Source of the DNA: Qipengyuania flavescens
GTDB lineage: Bacteria; Pseudomonadota; Alphaproteobacteria; Sphingomonadales; Sphingomonadaceae
Direction: 5' to 3'
Length of the DNA stretch: 64,000 nt
Assembly (NCBI RefSeq): GCF_029688735.1
Contig: NZ_JARULD010000001.1
Location: 62,001 to 126,000 of the forward strand
Within the stretch, counting starts at the first letter, position 1; each line of letters opens with the position of its first letter. A program made the translations under genes and the position numbers. The notes under the pieces are model-generated. The model saw only the letters and a list, made by a program, of their open reading frames with translations, was not told where the DNA came from and did not search any database. Of this stretch, positions 1-9,134 are shown in pieces.

Positions 1-344
1 AAGCTGGTCTTGCCCTGACGCTGCCCGCGGAACATGCGTTCGTCGAAGGCACGGGTCATGGCCATGTGGCCCAGCATCTTGCGCAGGGTTTCGGGATCGA
101 GCTTCGGATCCCAGGCACCGTGTGCCTTGTTATCCTCGCCCAGCACGCGCACGAGACCATAGGCGAGTTCGTGCATGTCCTTAGGATCGCACGTTTCGTC
201 GGGACGCATTGCGGTGCCTGCCTCGGGAACCTGCAAATGCGAGAAATCGACCGCGTCGCCGGGCCGAAACTTGGGTTCAGGTACGTGGAGCGACAGCTTG
301 GGGCGATTATCGCCCTGTACGGCTCCGGTGGGCCTGTCGGCCAT
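1..344 (-). CDS. 2-oxoisovalerate dehydrogenase E1 component, alpha subunit (5' part, runs off left edge)
   Basis: Only the first 114 residues or so are in the window. The product begins MADRPTGAVQ and contains the stretches PKLSLHVPEPKFRPGD and MFRGQRQGKTSF, which are characteristic of the alpha subunit of the branched-chain 2-oxoacid dehydrogenase E1 decarboxylase. That enzyme is a thiamine-diphosphate component which oxidatively decarboxylates the 2-oxoacids of Val, Leu and Ile. The ATG is preceded by a GGGAGAG ribosome site about 6 bases upstream. The ThDP-binding part and the beta and E2 subunits would lie outside the window. A related E1 alpha such as that of pyruvate dehydrogenase cannot be fully excluded from the fragment. 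Confidence 0.85.
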   Translation of the reverse strand, partial: MADRPTGAVQGDNRPKLSLHVPEPKFRPGDAVDFSHLQVPEAGTAMRPDETCDPKDMHELAYGLVRVLGEDNKAHGAWDPKLDPETLRKMLGHMAMTRAFDERMFRGQRQGKTS

Positions 345-435
345 AGAAAACTCTCCCAGACGCAATCTTACGCGCAGGCGTTATATTATTTCACGCGCGC
401 GAAACGGTCAAGGGATGCAGATCGCTCGGTCCAGA

Positions 436-1362
436 TCACACGGCGACGGGCGCTTTAATCCGCCCGTGCGGCATGTAGTCGCGAACCTCGAAATCCTCAA
501 TGCGATAGTCGAAGATCGTTGGCGGACGCCGCAATATGGCAAGCGTCGGATGCCCGCGAGGTTCCCGCGAAAGCTGCTCTTCGATCAAGTGCTCGTGGTT
601 GAGATAGAGGTGCGTATCGCCGCCCATCCACACCAGCTCGCCCGGCTCTAGATCGACCTGCTGGGCAATCATCCGCGCCAGCAGAGCGGCCGACCAAAGG
701 TTGAACGGCAGGCCGAGCGCTACATCGCAGCTACGCTGGTAGAGCAAGCAGTTCAGCCGGTCGCCCGCGACGTGGAACTGGTAGGTCTTGTGGCAAGGTG
801 GCAGCGCCATCCGGTCGAGCTCGGCGACATTCCAGCCCTCGATGATGTGACGCCTGCTACCGGGATTGCTGCGGAGCGATTCGACCACTTCGGCAATTTG
901 GTTGATGCCCTCACCCGGCTCGAACAGCCCATCCTTGCGATAGCGATAGGTCGGCCAGTCGACCCATTGCTTGCCATAAACGGGGCCGAGGTCGCCCCAG
1001 CGCTGCGCGAAAACCTCGTCGTCGGCGATCCGCTGCACGAAATCGTCGAGTGAGATGTGTTCGCCTGTCTCCTTGACGTAGCGCGCATGCGGCCACTCGT
1101 TCCAGATCTTGACGCCTTGCAGCACCAGCGGGCGGATATTGGTGTCGCCTGTCAGGAACCACAGCATCTCGCGAGTGGCCGTCTTCCAGTAGACCCGCTT
1201 GGTGGTCAGCAGCGGCATCGCGCCGTCCGCCATGTCGAATCGCAGGCTTGCGCCAAAAACCGATCGCGTGCCGATACCGGTGCGATCGCGCCGCTCGTCG
1301 CCTTCGCGCCAGATGCGCTGCATCAAGTTGAGATATTGCTGTTCGTAATGCGCGTTTTCCAC
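436..1362 (-). CDS. thyA: Thymidylate synthase ThyA
   Basis: Converts dUMP to dTMP using methylene-tetrahydrofolate in the cytoplasm. From the GTG at 1362 the product is 308 residues. The catalytic cysteine lies in ALPPCHKTYQFH (about residue 190). The phosphate-binding segment SRRHIIEGWNV and the C-terminal IKAPVAV are present, and IKAPVAV matches the usual ThyA end. An ATG at 1422 would add 20 residues unlike the family, so the GTG start giving MENAHYEQQYLNLMQ is preferred. The protein is longer than the 264-residue E. coli enzyme because of a mid-protein insertion around DDFVQRIADDEVFAQR, which is common in longer bacterial ThyA forms. No folA dihydrofolate reductase gene follows within the window. 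Confidence 0.96.
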   Translation of the reverse strand: MENAHYEQQYLNLMQRIWREGDERRDRTGIGTRSVFGASLRFDMADGAMPLLTTKRVYWKTATREMLWFLTGDTNIRPLVLQGVKIWNEWPHARYVKETGEHISLDDFVQRIADDEVFAQRWGDLGPVYGKQWVDWPTYRYRKDGLFEPGEGINQIAEVVESLRSNPGSRRHIIEGWNVAELDRMALPPCHKTYQFHVAGDRLNCLLYQRSCDVALGLPFNLWSAALLARMIAQQVDLEPGELVWMGGDTHLYLNHEHLIEEQLSREPRGHPTLAILRRPPTIFDYRIEDFEVRDYMPHGRIKAPVAV

Positions 1363-1473
1363 GCCACCGGCTCTATCCCGAAAATCGGCCAAATGCCCGC
1401 TTGCGCGTGCGGCAATCCACACCTATAGGGCCGCCTCTGCCTCGCGGGGGTCCGCCTTCGCAACGCATCCGGT

Positions 1474-1550
1474 CGGGGAGTAGCTCAGCCTGGTAGAGCA
1501 CTGTCTTCGGGAGGCAGGGGCCGGAGGTTCGAATCCTCTCTCCCCGACCA
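1474..1550 (+). tRNA. tRNA-Pro (CGG), integration site of the island
   Basis: A 77-nt cloverleaf with an encoded CCA end. The acceptor stem CGGGGAG pairs with CTCCCCG and the discriminator base is A. The D-arm is AGCTCAGCCTGGTAGAGC. The anticodon stem CTGTC/GGCAG closes the loop TTCGGGA, so the anticodon is CGG and it is followed by G37, as is usual for tRNA-Pro. The T-arm is GGAGG-TTCGAAT-CCTCT. Its last 20 bases form the start of the 24-bp direct repeat that flanks the island, so the integration event left this tRNA intact. Confidence 0.97.
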
Positions 1551-1554
1551 ATTT
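1531..1554 (+). repeat. attL: 24-bp direct repeat at the left end of the island
   Basis: Begins GAATCCTCTCTCCCC in the T-arm of tRNA-Pro and runs 4 bases past the CCA. An identical 24-bp copy lies at 14198-14221. The integrase gene starts about 155 bases inside this end. A tRNA 3' end duplicated beside a tyrosine integrase is the standard footprint of site-specific island insertion. Confidence 0.93.
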
Positions 1555-1635
1555 TCGTCGTTTCCGACAATAAGCCGCAGAATTCCGCCGTTTTCCTTCA
1601 ACCGAGGAAATCGGTCGGGAATCTATTGCGCCGAA

Positions 1636-1665
1636 TGTGCCACAAATTGTGCCACAGATTGTGCC
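1636..1665 (+). repeat. 12-bp tandem repeat cluster, left end
   Basis: Two 12-bp units, TGTGCCACAAAT and TGTGCCACAGAT, are followed by a partial TGTGCC. The same two units recur in the opposite order and same orientation at 14097-14130, just inside the other end of the island. The position, about 80 bases inside the repeat core, fits arm-type binding sites for the integrase or an excisionase. That function is inferred. Confidence 0.75.
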
Positions 1666-1710
1666 CGCATCGTGCCCCGCCCGGCTCCTCGCAGCCAGGA
1701 ATTCAATGGC

Positions 1711-3774
1711 ATGGCACTCTATCGTCGCGGCCCCGTGTTCTGGTGGAAATCCCGCCTGCGTTTCTCATCTGTTCCATCTCATCATACAATGGTGAGGATA
1801 TCGCTGCGCACTGCGAGCCCCCAGCAGGCCCGTTCGCGTGCAGCCGAACTCGATCTGGCGAAGGACGCAATGATGGAACAGATGCCGATACTGCGGCGCA
1901 ACGTGAAGGCGGAGGACATGCCCGGCCTCTACAAGCGCGCGTTCGAGCGCGAGCTCGACCGTGTGATCATGGCGCAGTTCCAGGAACCGGGCCGGGTCGA
2001 CGACCATCTTGCCTTCAACCGCCACTATGCGCGCTACTTCACCCTCCTCGCGACAGAGCCGCAAGTTTTGGACGGCAGCCTCGAAAGCTACGAGGAGCTT
2101 CGCGAGCGGGGCCTGAATGATGCAGATGCAGACGCCCTGACCGCCCTCGCCACTCGTCACAAGCGCCAGCTCCCGATCTCGCGCGGTCAACTCATGGAGG
2201 ATCTGCGCGAACAGGGCATCGAACCTGGGGAGCGAAATCTTGCAGCATCCGGCAGGGTGGTTGCCGCCGCATACCGCAACGCGAACATCGTGGCGTGTAG
2301 CGAGCTCGGCTCGCCGCTTGCCGAAGGCGATATCTGGCCGCTGCCACCACAGCTTGATTGGCTCGCTCGGACGGAAGAAAAACTTGCTTCGGCAAGTCAC
2401 GGCAAGGCCGACACGAACAGTGACGTGACGCCATCTGAAGAATCCGTTTCGGAGGAAGAGCCAGCACAGGTCGAGGTTCCCCTCATCTCTGCATATGCAC
2501 AGCAAGCACTGGCGAAGAAGATCAACGACGGAGCGTGGGACAAGGGGCGCATACGCGACATCAATGGCGCGGTGGCGATTTTCATCGCTGCTAACGGCGA
2601 TCTTCCGGTGAACACCATTGCCCAGAAGCATCTGATCGCCATGAAGGACCTCTTTCCAAGACTTCCGGTCGTGTACGGACGCGAGCGCAAGAACCAGAAC
2701 GGCGAGAAAGTACGCGAAACGATCGAAGAAGCCCTGCAGCGCGGCGATGACCTTCGCGAGAAATGGAATGCGGACCCCATCGCTGCCGATGCAGAAGGCC
2801 TACCCTATGTAGGGCTGTCCCTCACGACCCAGCGCAAGCACATGACATGGATCAGTGCGCTGGTGACACATCTCGAAGGACATGATCCTGCTCTCGCACC
2901 GAAGGCCCTGAATTTCACGGCGGTCCGCAAAACTCTGGTCAACCCGAAAAAGCAGGGGGAGCGCCATTCCGTTAAGAATAACCAGAAGCGGAACGCCGGA
3001 CGCCTGCCATGGGACCGCGACGAATTGCGACAGATGTTGGAGACCCCGGTCTGGTATGGGTGCTCCGGTCTCTGGAATCGCTTCGAACCCGGCGACGAGG
3101 TGATCCACGACGGAAGCTATTGGGTACTGCCGCTGGTGATCTCTACCCTTGCCCGCTCCGACGAAATTGCGGGCCTGGCGGTCGCAGATGTCGTTCTGGA
3201 TTGCGACATCCCGTATCTCCATATTCGGGAAAACAGCCTCCGGCGCATCAAGACTGTCTCTTCCACGAGGAAAGTCCCGATCGCGAAGAAGATACTCGCC
3301 CTCGGCTTTCGAGACTACGTCTTGGCGATGAAGCAAGCAGGTCACCGTGCACTCTTCCCCGAGTTTGAGCACGATACGATGGAATTCGATAAGTGCTTCT
3401 ACAAGGATTTGTTCGGGCCGCTCCGCAGTCTTGTATTTCCGCACGGAACTTCTCGTAAGCGAGGCCGGAAGGATGTCGATGTTCCCTCCATTCGTACAAT
3501 GGGATTCAATGTGCTTCGCGACGAAGAAGAGAGGACGGGGCGTCAGGTGTTCAACAAGGCGCATCGGCAAGGCCTTGGCGGGCACGAGCCGAATGATACG
3601 GAGGGCAGACACTATGATGATGACTTTGAGCCCCATCAGCTCGTTGAACTGGTCGAAGTGCTTGCCGAGCTGCTTCCTGAGATACCGAGGCGGCCGCTTA
3701 ACCTAAGACCTTCGGAGCACCAGAAGTTTGGAAAACCCCGCGGTCGCCGTAAGAAGCCAACCGCGTTTTGCTAA
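1711..3774 (+). CDS. Tyrosine-type site-specific integrase (large, DUF6538-like N-terminus)
   Basis: The likely integrase of the island. The N-terminus, MALYRRGPVFWWKSRL, resembles the short DUF6538 domain found on a class of large phage/island integrases. In the C-terminal catalytic domain I see an arginine in LARSDEIAGL, a beta-hairpin lysine region in IKTVSSTRKVPI, NVLRDE at the HxxR position, LGGH, and a final tyrosine in GRHYDDDF. The box II histidine therefore appears to be Asn. I chose the ATG at 1711 because AGGA lies 10 bases upstream; the GTG at 1672 would add 13 residues. At 687 residues it is much longer than lambda Int (about 356). It sits immediately beside tRNA-Pro and points into the island. 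Confidence 0.88.
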   Translation: MALYRRGPVFWWKSRLRFSSVPSHHTMVRISLRTASPQQARSRAAELDLAKDAMMEQMPILRRNVKAEDMPGLYKRAFERELDRVIMAQFQEPGRVDDHLAFNRHYARYFTLLATEPQVLDGSLESYEELRERGLNDADADALTALATRHKRQLPISRGQLMEDLREQGIEPGERNLAASGRVVAAAYRNANIVACSELGSPLAEGDIWPLPPQLDWLARTEEKLASASHGKADTNSDVTPSEESVSEEEPAQVEVPLISAYAQQALAKKINDGAWDKGRIRDINGAVAIFIAANGDLPVNTIAQKHLIAMKDLFPRLPVVYGRERKNQNGEKVRETIEEALQRGDDLREKWNADPIAADAEGLPYVGLSLTTQRKHMTWISALVTHLEGHDPALAPKALNFTAVRKTLVNPKKQGERHSVKNNQKRNAGRLPWDRDELRQMLETPVWYGCSGLWNRFEPGDEVIHDGSYWVLPLVISTLARSDEIAGLAVADVVLDCDIPYLHIRENSLRRIKTVSSTRKVPIAKKILALGFRDYVLAMKQAGHRALFPEFEHDTMEFDKCFYKDLFGPLRSLVFPHGTSRKRGRKDVDVPSIRTMGFNVLRDEEERTGRQVFNKAHRQGLGGHEPNDTEGRHYDDDFEPHQLVELVEVLAELLPEIPRRPLNLRPSEHQKFGKPRGRRKKPTAFC

Positions 3775-4376
3775 TTTCGGCTTCGCGCCCTCATAGCAGT
3801 CATCGGACAAGCCTTCTAACCATCCCGAAAGCAGCCAAAAGGTGAGACGAGAACTGGGCGACATTTAGCCGACGGAACACAGGGAGGCTGGCTGCTTACC
3901 AATGCAGCCAAGGGGCCGTGAAGAAGGGTATGCTGCCGGTAGCCGCGAGCTTAACTCTTTCCAAGCAATCTTCCGAACAAGCCTACCCGGCCTTCCATCG
4001 GCAAGATCTTTCCGTGCTTCAGCAGGCGCAGGCTAGGATCGCTATATGGGCGGGTATAGACGAGGTATCGGGTGGACTATTCCGGAAGCAGTGCACACTC
4101 ATCGTCAGGCCTCCTTCCGATGAAGCGTTGCTCACATGAGACCAAATGAGTGGTGAACGGTGCTAGAATGAATTCCCCTGCAATCGTCCTCAAGGACTGT
4201 CTACGCAGATGATTGTGTAAGATCGGCCTTACTCTGGCGCTGCCAACTCGAGGGAGGCGATCAACGGCTCAACATGAGGCATTCGTGAAGCGAATTTGAA
4301 AGCACGCTGGGTTTTCTGCACTTGAACGGAACAAATTGATTTGACAGGAATTTCGATGGATTTGGGGGATGCTTAG
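3775..4376. other. Intergenic region of about 600 bp without a supported gene
   Basis: Lies between the integrase and the hybrid kinase and looks noticeably less GC-rich than the core genome. A 73-codon open frame at 3918-4139 has no recognisable domain and no good ribosome site. The end of the region carries GGGGGAT at 4364-4370, the likely ribosome site of the kinase gene. No clear promoter or terminator could be assigned. Confidence 0.6.
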
Positions 4377-6269
4377 TTGACCAAGAACGGGTTATCGAGT
4401 TCCGGCGCGCAAGCGGAACTGCTCATCAAGAGCATCAAGGACTATGCGATCTATATGCTCGACTGCGACGGTATTGTCCGCAGTTGGAATCCTGGAGCCG
4501 AGCGCCTCAAGGGCTACAAGACTGAGGAGATCATTGGTCGCCATTTCTCCACGTTCTATACTGAGGAAGACCGCTCGAGAAACCTTCCGGACCGAGCTCT
4601 GCAGACGGCTCGGGAAGATGGTCAGTTTGAGGCCGAGGGTTGGCGGGTGCGCAAGGATGGCAGCCGATTTTGGGCCAATGCAGTTATCGAGCCTATTCTC
4701 GATGAGGACGGAAGACATATTGGTTTTGCCAAAAGTACTCGGGATCTATCTGAGCGTAGGGCCGCCGAACTTGCGCTTCGGGAAAGCGAGGAGCGATTTC
4801 GCCTCCTCGTGCAAGGTGTAACGGATTACGCGATTTATATGCTCGATCCTGAAGGCAGGGTGTCCAGTTGGAATGCCGGCGCCGAGCGGTTCAAGGGCTA
4901 CAAGTCCGACGAGATTATTGGACAGCATTTTTCCCGCTTTTATACCTCGTCGGATCTTGAGGCAGGTATTCCGACCTCAGCGCTTGAAATTGCTAAGACG
5001 GAGGGCCGCTTTGAGGCGGAAGGCTGGCGAGTACGCAAAGATGGCAGCCGGTTTTGGGCGAGCGTAGTTATCGATCCCATCCGCAGCGACGATGGTGAGT
5101 TGAAAGGCTTCACCAAGATCACCCGAGACCTGACCGAGCGTAAAATGGCTCAGGAGGAACTCGACGTTTCGCGCGAGCAGTTCTTCCAGTCGCAGAAAAT
5201 GGAGGCGATAGGTCAGCTCACCGGCGGCGTCGCCCACGACTTCAACAATATTCTTGCCGCGATCCTCAGCAGTATAAGACTCGCCCGGCGTCGAATTGAT
5301 AAGGGCGAGGATGCCAATGACTTTTTGACCAACGCAGCACATGCGGCGGAGCGAGGGGCAACACTGACCCAGCGAATGCTTGCCTTTGCTCGCAAGCAAG
5401 AATTGAAGCTGGAAGCGGTCGACCTGAAGGCCTCAGTAACCGATATGACGGACCTTCTTCAACGAACCATCGGGCCGAACATAGCAATTCAAAGAGACTT
5501 TCCCAGACATCTGCCACACGTAACTGCTGACTCTGCCCAGATCGAGTTGGCCATCATGAACCTGGTGGTGAACGCGCGGGATGCGATGCCGAATGGTGGC
5601 GATATCATAATCTCGGCCAGTGAATTTGAACCGGAAGAGGGCGGAGAAACTCTTGTTAAGCTTTCGGTAAAGGACACGGGCGAAGGGATGGACGCCGATA
5701 CGCAAGCGCGAGCAATGGATCCTTTTTTCACCACAAAGGGAGTTGGCAAGGGAACTGGGCTTGGGCTCTCGATGGTTCGCGGCATGGCTGAACAGTGTGG
5801 TGGCCACTTTTCATTGGAGAGCACTCCCGGCGAGGGTACCACGGCGAATATCGTCCTGAGGATCGCCCAAGAGGAACAGTCAGCGGCACGCGGAGAGACC
5901 GTTGCTCCTGAGCCATCTACGAACTCACTTACGATTCTTGCGGTTGATGACGACGGCATCATTCTCCTCAATACCGCGACGATACTAGAGGAGATGGGAC
6001 ACAAAGTCTTCGAGGCATCTTCGGGCGCCGCGGCGCTCGAAATCCTTGGCCGCGAGAAGGTCGACCTGATGATTACCGATTATGCCATGCCGAGGATGAC
6101 CGGAGCAGATCTCGCCGTGAAGGCACGAGAGCAGCTGCCTGATCTTAAGATCATCGTGGCCTCCGGATATGCAGAGATGCCTGATGGCTTGGCACGCAAT
6201 CTTCCGCGCTTGTCGAAACCGTACAGCGATGAAGAACTTGCGTCGGCAATCGATGCGCTTTGCGGTTAA
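4377..6269 (+). CDS. Hybrid histidine kinase, PAS-PAS-HisKA-HATPase-REC
   Basis: A 630-residue soluble sensor kinase with no membrane segment. There are two PAS domains at about 15-130 and 143-257, a HisKA helix with phospho-acceptor H287 in QLTGGVAHDFNN, and a HATPase domain with N399, D433-T-G-E-G and GKGTGLGLS. A C-terminal receiver domain has phospho-acceptor D568 in MITDYAMP and K614. The two PAS domains are near copies and share EAEGWRVRKDGSRFWA. The start is TTG with GGGGGAT 6 bases upstream. No DNA-binding output domain is present, so signal must pass to a separate regulator, which is not obvious nearby. The gene is island-borne, convergent with the next kinase, and its ligand is unknown. 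Confidence 0.92.
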   Translation: MTKNGLSSSGAQAELLIKSIKDYAIYMLDCDGIVRSWNPGAERLKGYKTEEIIGRHFSTFYTEEDRSRNLPDRALQTAREDGQFEAEGWRVRKDGSRFWANAVIEPILDEDGRHIGFAKSTRDLSERRAAELALRESEERFRLLVQGVTDYAIYMLDPEGRVSSWNAGAERFKGYKSDEIIGQHFSRFYTSSDLEAGIPTSALEIAKTEGRFEAEGWRVRKDGSRFWASVVIDPIRSDDGELKGFTKITRDLTERKMAQEELDVSREQFFQSQKMEAIGQLTGGVAHDFNNILAAILSSIRLARRRIDKGEDANDFLTNAAHAAERGATLTQRMLAFARKQELKLEAVDLKASVTDMTDLLQRTIGPNIAIQRDFPRHLPHVTADSAQIELAIMNLVVNARDAMPNGGDIIISASEFEPEEGGETLVKLSVKDTGEGMDADTQARAMDPFFTTKGVGKGTGLGLSMVRGMAEQCGGHFSLESTPGEGTTANIVLRIAQEEQSAARGETVAPEPSTNSLTILAVDDDGIILLNTATILEEMGHKVFEASSGAAALEILGREKVDLMITDYAMPRMTGADLAVKAREQLPDLKIIVASGYAEMPDGLARNLPRLSKPYSDEELASAIDALCG

Positions 6270-6337
6270 TCCGGTAGCGTACCGCTAATTCGGTGTGGCA
6301 CGCGATGATTACGTCACAAAAAGACTTACACGACGAT

Positions 6338-7435
6338 CTAATCGCTGCGAGGAAAAGTGACAGTTAAACACGCTCCTTCCCCATCTTCACGCGGGCCCAC
6401 CGAAAGTGTGCCCTGGAGCTGATCAGCAAGGGAAGTGATCACTCGCATACCGAGGCCGGCGGTCGCCGAGTACGGATCGAAATCATCGGGTAGCCCCTGT
6501 CCTTCATCGCACACGATGAGCTTATTGGTGCCATCCGTGATACGAAATGCGACATCAATTTTACCTGAACCATACTTCGCTGCGTTTGTTACAAGTTCGT
6601 TGGTGATCAGGCCGATCGCCTGAATTGAACTCGCAGGCACCATGCCCTCGTCTCCTTCAACGGCTATCTCTCGTTCCAAGATGGAGCCGAGATCGCTACA
6701 AAGGCGTCGCAAGAATTCGATGCATGAACTCTCGTTACCAGTGTCGGCATAAAAATGGCGATGGACTTGCGCCACCGAGGCCACACGGTTTGCCGCCAGC
6801 TGAAGATGAATAGCTCCGTCACCGGCATCGGCTGACCGACTTTGCATCTTAAGCAAGCTCGACACGAACTGGAGACTGTTCATCACCCGATGATCGATTT
6901 CCCGAGCCAGAAGGTTCGCTCGTTCGATTGCGTTCAGGGAAGATAGCCTCAATTCGAGCTGATCCATTACGATCGAAGCCAGATCCTTGAGATCCTCGAT
7001 CTGATCGTCGTCAATCGAACGGGGCTCCTTGTCGATTACACACAATGTCCCAAGACTGTGACCATCATTGGTGGTTAGAGGAACAGCAGCATAGAACTGG
7101 AGACCAAAGTCTCCAGCGACGAGCGGGTTTGCCAACGACCTGGGATCCTTCCGAGCGTCCTCGATCAAATATGGCGTGTCCGCCATGATGGCGGAGGCAC
7201 ACAGGCCAGGCTCCCGGTCGATTTGCCGAATAGGTAAGCCATGGTGCGACTTGAACCAGATACGATCTTCATCGACAATGCTGATGATCGCTATCGGAAC
7301 TTTGAGCCGCCGTGCGGCAAGCGCTGTAATGCGATCGAACGCGCCGTCGGGTGGGCTGTCGAGGATATCGTATCGACGTACAGCGGCCATGCGCTGATCT
7401 TCTTTTGACGGCGTATTATCGCCTACCGTTTGCAT
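6338..7435 (-). CDS. GAF-domain sensor histidine kinase of the HisKA_2/HWE-like type
   Basis: The N-terminal GAF domain (about 15-160) begins with the typical RMAAVRRYDILDSPPDG and contains GLPIRQIDREPGLCA. It is followed by a HisKA_2 domain with H182 in REIDHRVMNSLQFV and a HATPase domain with TNELVTNAAKYG and CDEGQGLP. Kinases of this class often act in light or general stress signalling, usually through a separate response regulator; that role is inferred. Starts at 7480 and 7534 are also possible. The ATG at 7435 was chosen because GGAAC lies 8 bases upstream and the GAF alignment starts soon after. It is soluble and may belong with the small protein and sigma factor genes further upstream on the same strand. 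Confidence 0.88.
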   Translation of the reverse strand: MQTVGDNTPSKEDQRMAAVRRYDILDSPPDGAFDRITALAARRLKVPIAIISIVDEDRIWFKSHHGLPIRQIDREPGLCASAIMADTPYLIEDARKDPRSLANPLVAGDFGLQFYAAVPLTTNDGHSLGTLCVIDKEPRSIDDDQIEDLKDLASIVMDQLELRLSSLNAIERANLLAREIDHRVMNSLQFVSSLLKMQSRSADAGDGAIHLQLAANRVASVAQVHRHFYADTGNESSCIEFLRRLCSDLGSILEREIAVEGDEGMVPASSIQAIGLITNELVTNAAKYGSGKIDVAFRITDGTNKLIVCDEGQGLPDDFDPYSATAGLGMRVITSLADQLQGTLSVGPREDGEGACLTVTFPRSD

Positions 7436-7801
7436 TGGCGAAGTTCCATAAGTTGCGACCGTTATCCGCGCCCAGTCCATTGTCGCTCGGCCTTGCGAAC
7501 TGTTTTTAGTCGACGAAAGTCCCCAAGTCCCCAAGTCGCCAACTCGCGAAGGCTCGTTTTGTCCTGATACCCGAACGGACGTTCATTTACCAGAAGCGCA
7601 GAACGGTCTTCAGACTCCGCTGAAAGACGTATTACGCAGCTAGCGGCAGGTTTCAGGAAATCGGAGCGTGCTCTCCACGGCCGCTTTGGGGTCGTTTGCG
7701 GAACGTCGGCCTTGGTCGTCGCGGCACCTGGGAGCGGACTGACCCCTTACGGCCCAAATGTGGCCAGCGTGCGCACAAGAATTCTTGCCTACGCGAGCCT
7801 C
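7436..7801. other. Intergenic region of about 370 bp
   Basis: Separates the GAF kinase from the small protein gene, both on the minus strand. No convincing gene, tRNA or strong terminator hairpin is visible. A frame on the plus strand at 7712-8047 runs antisense through the small gene and is not supported. The promoter of the kinase presumably lies here, but no box can be assigned with confidence. Confidence 0.5.
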
Positions 7802-8131
7802 TTAGTCACGAGTGAAAATGCGCTGATCACCGGTAGGGCATTGCGGGTGATCGCTTGGCAATTGCATTTCCCGCTCCCAGTGGTCAAAAATCATTTCTAT
7901 TGTCGCATGGGCCCAGCCTCGGCCCATGCTGACGAGGGCTCGACGGACGTCGGCATGCTCGAGCAGATCCATCCTGCCGTTCACTATTGCGGCTGCCGTA
8001 TGTTCGTGCTGCGACAGCTTCAAGTCGCCATTGTTGAGACGCTCTGACGCTTGCTCGATTGTATCGAAATCATATTCTGTTAGTCGGACCACGCGATTAT
8101 TCATATCGTCTATCACTTGCTTCATCATCAC
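7802..8131 (-). CDS. Unknown small acidic protein (109 aa)
   Basis: I do not recognise this family. The product begins MMMKQVIDDMNNRVVRLTEY and is soluble, with no signal peptide or membrane segment. Its pattern, including QASERLNNGDLKLSQHEH and RALVSMGRGWAHATIEMIFD, suggests a small helical protein. AGAGGA lies about 10 bases upstream of the tandem ATG codons. It follows the sigma-factor gene by about 48 bases on the same strand, so the two may be co-transcribed. A partner role such as an anti-sigma or adaptor protein is possible, but nothing in the sequence shows it. Confidence 0.65.
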   Translation of the reverse strand: MMMKQVIDDMNNRVVRLTEYDFDTIEQASERLNNGDLKLSQHEHTAAAIVNGRMDLLEHADVRRALVSMGRGWAHATIEMIFDHWEREMQLPSDHPQCPTGDQRIFTRD

Positions 8132-8179
8132 ACTGCGTCCTCTCTTTAGTTAAGCTAGTCAGGATATCGGTTCGTTTAG

Positions 8180-8881
8180 TCAGGCCGCCTCGCCCAATTT
8201 TATCAATTCGACGCATACACTGTTGACCCTGCGCTTGATCGCTTTTCGCACCGATGCGAGCCGGGCTCGGTCTGTACTGGCGAATTCGGCGAGCGCACTC
8301 CCGCACAGGCCTTGGTCAATGCCGTCGACCAACCTTTCGATCTCTGGCGAACCCGCGACGACGTCGTCGAAAGCTTGTCGCCAGGCGGCGGCGCGTTCAG
8401 CGATTTCGCAAGCTTCGTCCGGCGCCAACGGCGACACCACCGGGTCGAGTTCGTTCCAATGACGGGCTTCGTCCCTCTCTCGCCTGGCAATGATGGCGCT
8501 TGCGATCGAACGCATGACCGCCATCAAGAAATACTCCATCTTGAGTCCGGCAGGGCAGCTGCGTGACGTTAGCGTCCGTAGGATCGCTTCCTGCAGGATA
8601 TCTTCCGCGTCGATGCCGGCGGTGAAAGCGCGAAACCGCGCCATTCGCATGAGCTTTGTATTTGCCCGAAAGTCGATCGCCGCAATTGCTGCGCGAACCT
8701 GCGGCTTCGTGAGATACGAGCGTGTTGCGTTATTCGTTGATGTATGCGCGGCATTTCCCGAATTCGGACAGGCGTTCGTCGATTTTTTTATTTTAGTGCC
8801 GTTGCCGGCAGATGCCTTTGTCATGGTTTCTCGCTGTGCGAGCGAGACCACGGGTGTGGATTGCGATGTCGAAGATGTCAT
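8180..8881 (-). CDS. ECF-like RNA polymerase sigma factor
   Basis: The 233-residue product has a Ser/Thr/Asn-rich leader of about 55 residues. A sigma region 2-like segment follows, with GIDAEDILQEAILRTLTS and FLMAVMRSIASAII, where core polymerase and the -10 element would be contacted. The C-terminal part (IERLVDGIDQGLCGSALAEF to KAIKRRVNSV) resembles the divergent region 4 of a family of sigma-like proteins in alphaproteobacteria rather than a standard region 4. The ATG at 8881 has GAGG 7 bases upstream; an upstream ATG at 8998 is less likely. Its target promoters are unknown. It may act with the island kinases. Confidence 0.75.
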   Translation of the reverse strand: MTSSTSQSTPVVSLAQRETMTKASAGNGTKIKKSTNACPNSGNAAHTSTNNATRSYLTKPQVRAAIAAIDFRANTKLMRMARFRAFTAGIDAEDILQEAILRTLTSRSCPAGLKMEYFLMAVMRSIASAIIARRERDEARHWNELDPVVSPLAPDEACEIAERAAAWRQAFDDVVAGSPEIERLVDGIDQGLCGSALAEFASTDRARLASVRKAIKRRVNSVCVELIKLGEAA

Positions 8882-9134
8882 TACGTGACCTCGAACGCCA
8901 ATGAACGCGCACCGTGTCGGCGCGGGTTCGTGGGTTGGAGCGACACAAAATTGAAGGACACCGGCATGGGATGCTATCCCAGCACGCTGTGTTCGCAATT
9001 GCCTTCACGGTAGACCGCCAGAAGTTAAGGTATCGTTGCCAGCGTCTGAAAATTTAGTGGCTAGAACATTTCCCTGATGCGCCGGACTGACGGTGTCCGA
9101 ATTTCTCCAGTCCGGCGCATATGTAGGTGATGGC

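Noticed and set aside
3918..4139. 73-codon open frame between the integrase and the hybrid kinase
   Set aside because: No recognisable domain and no good ribosome site; lies in an AT-richer spacer where such frames arise by chance.
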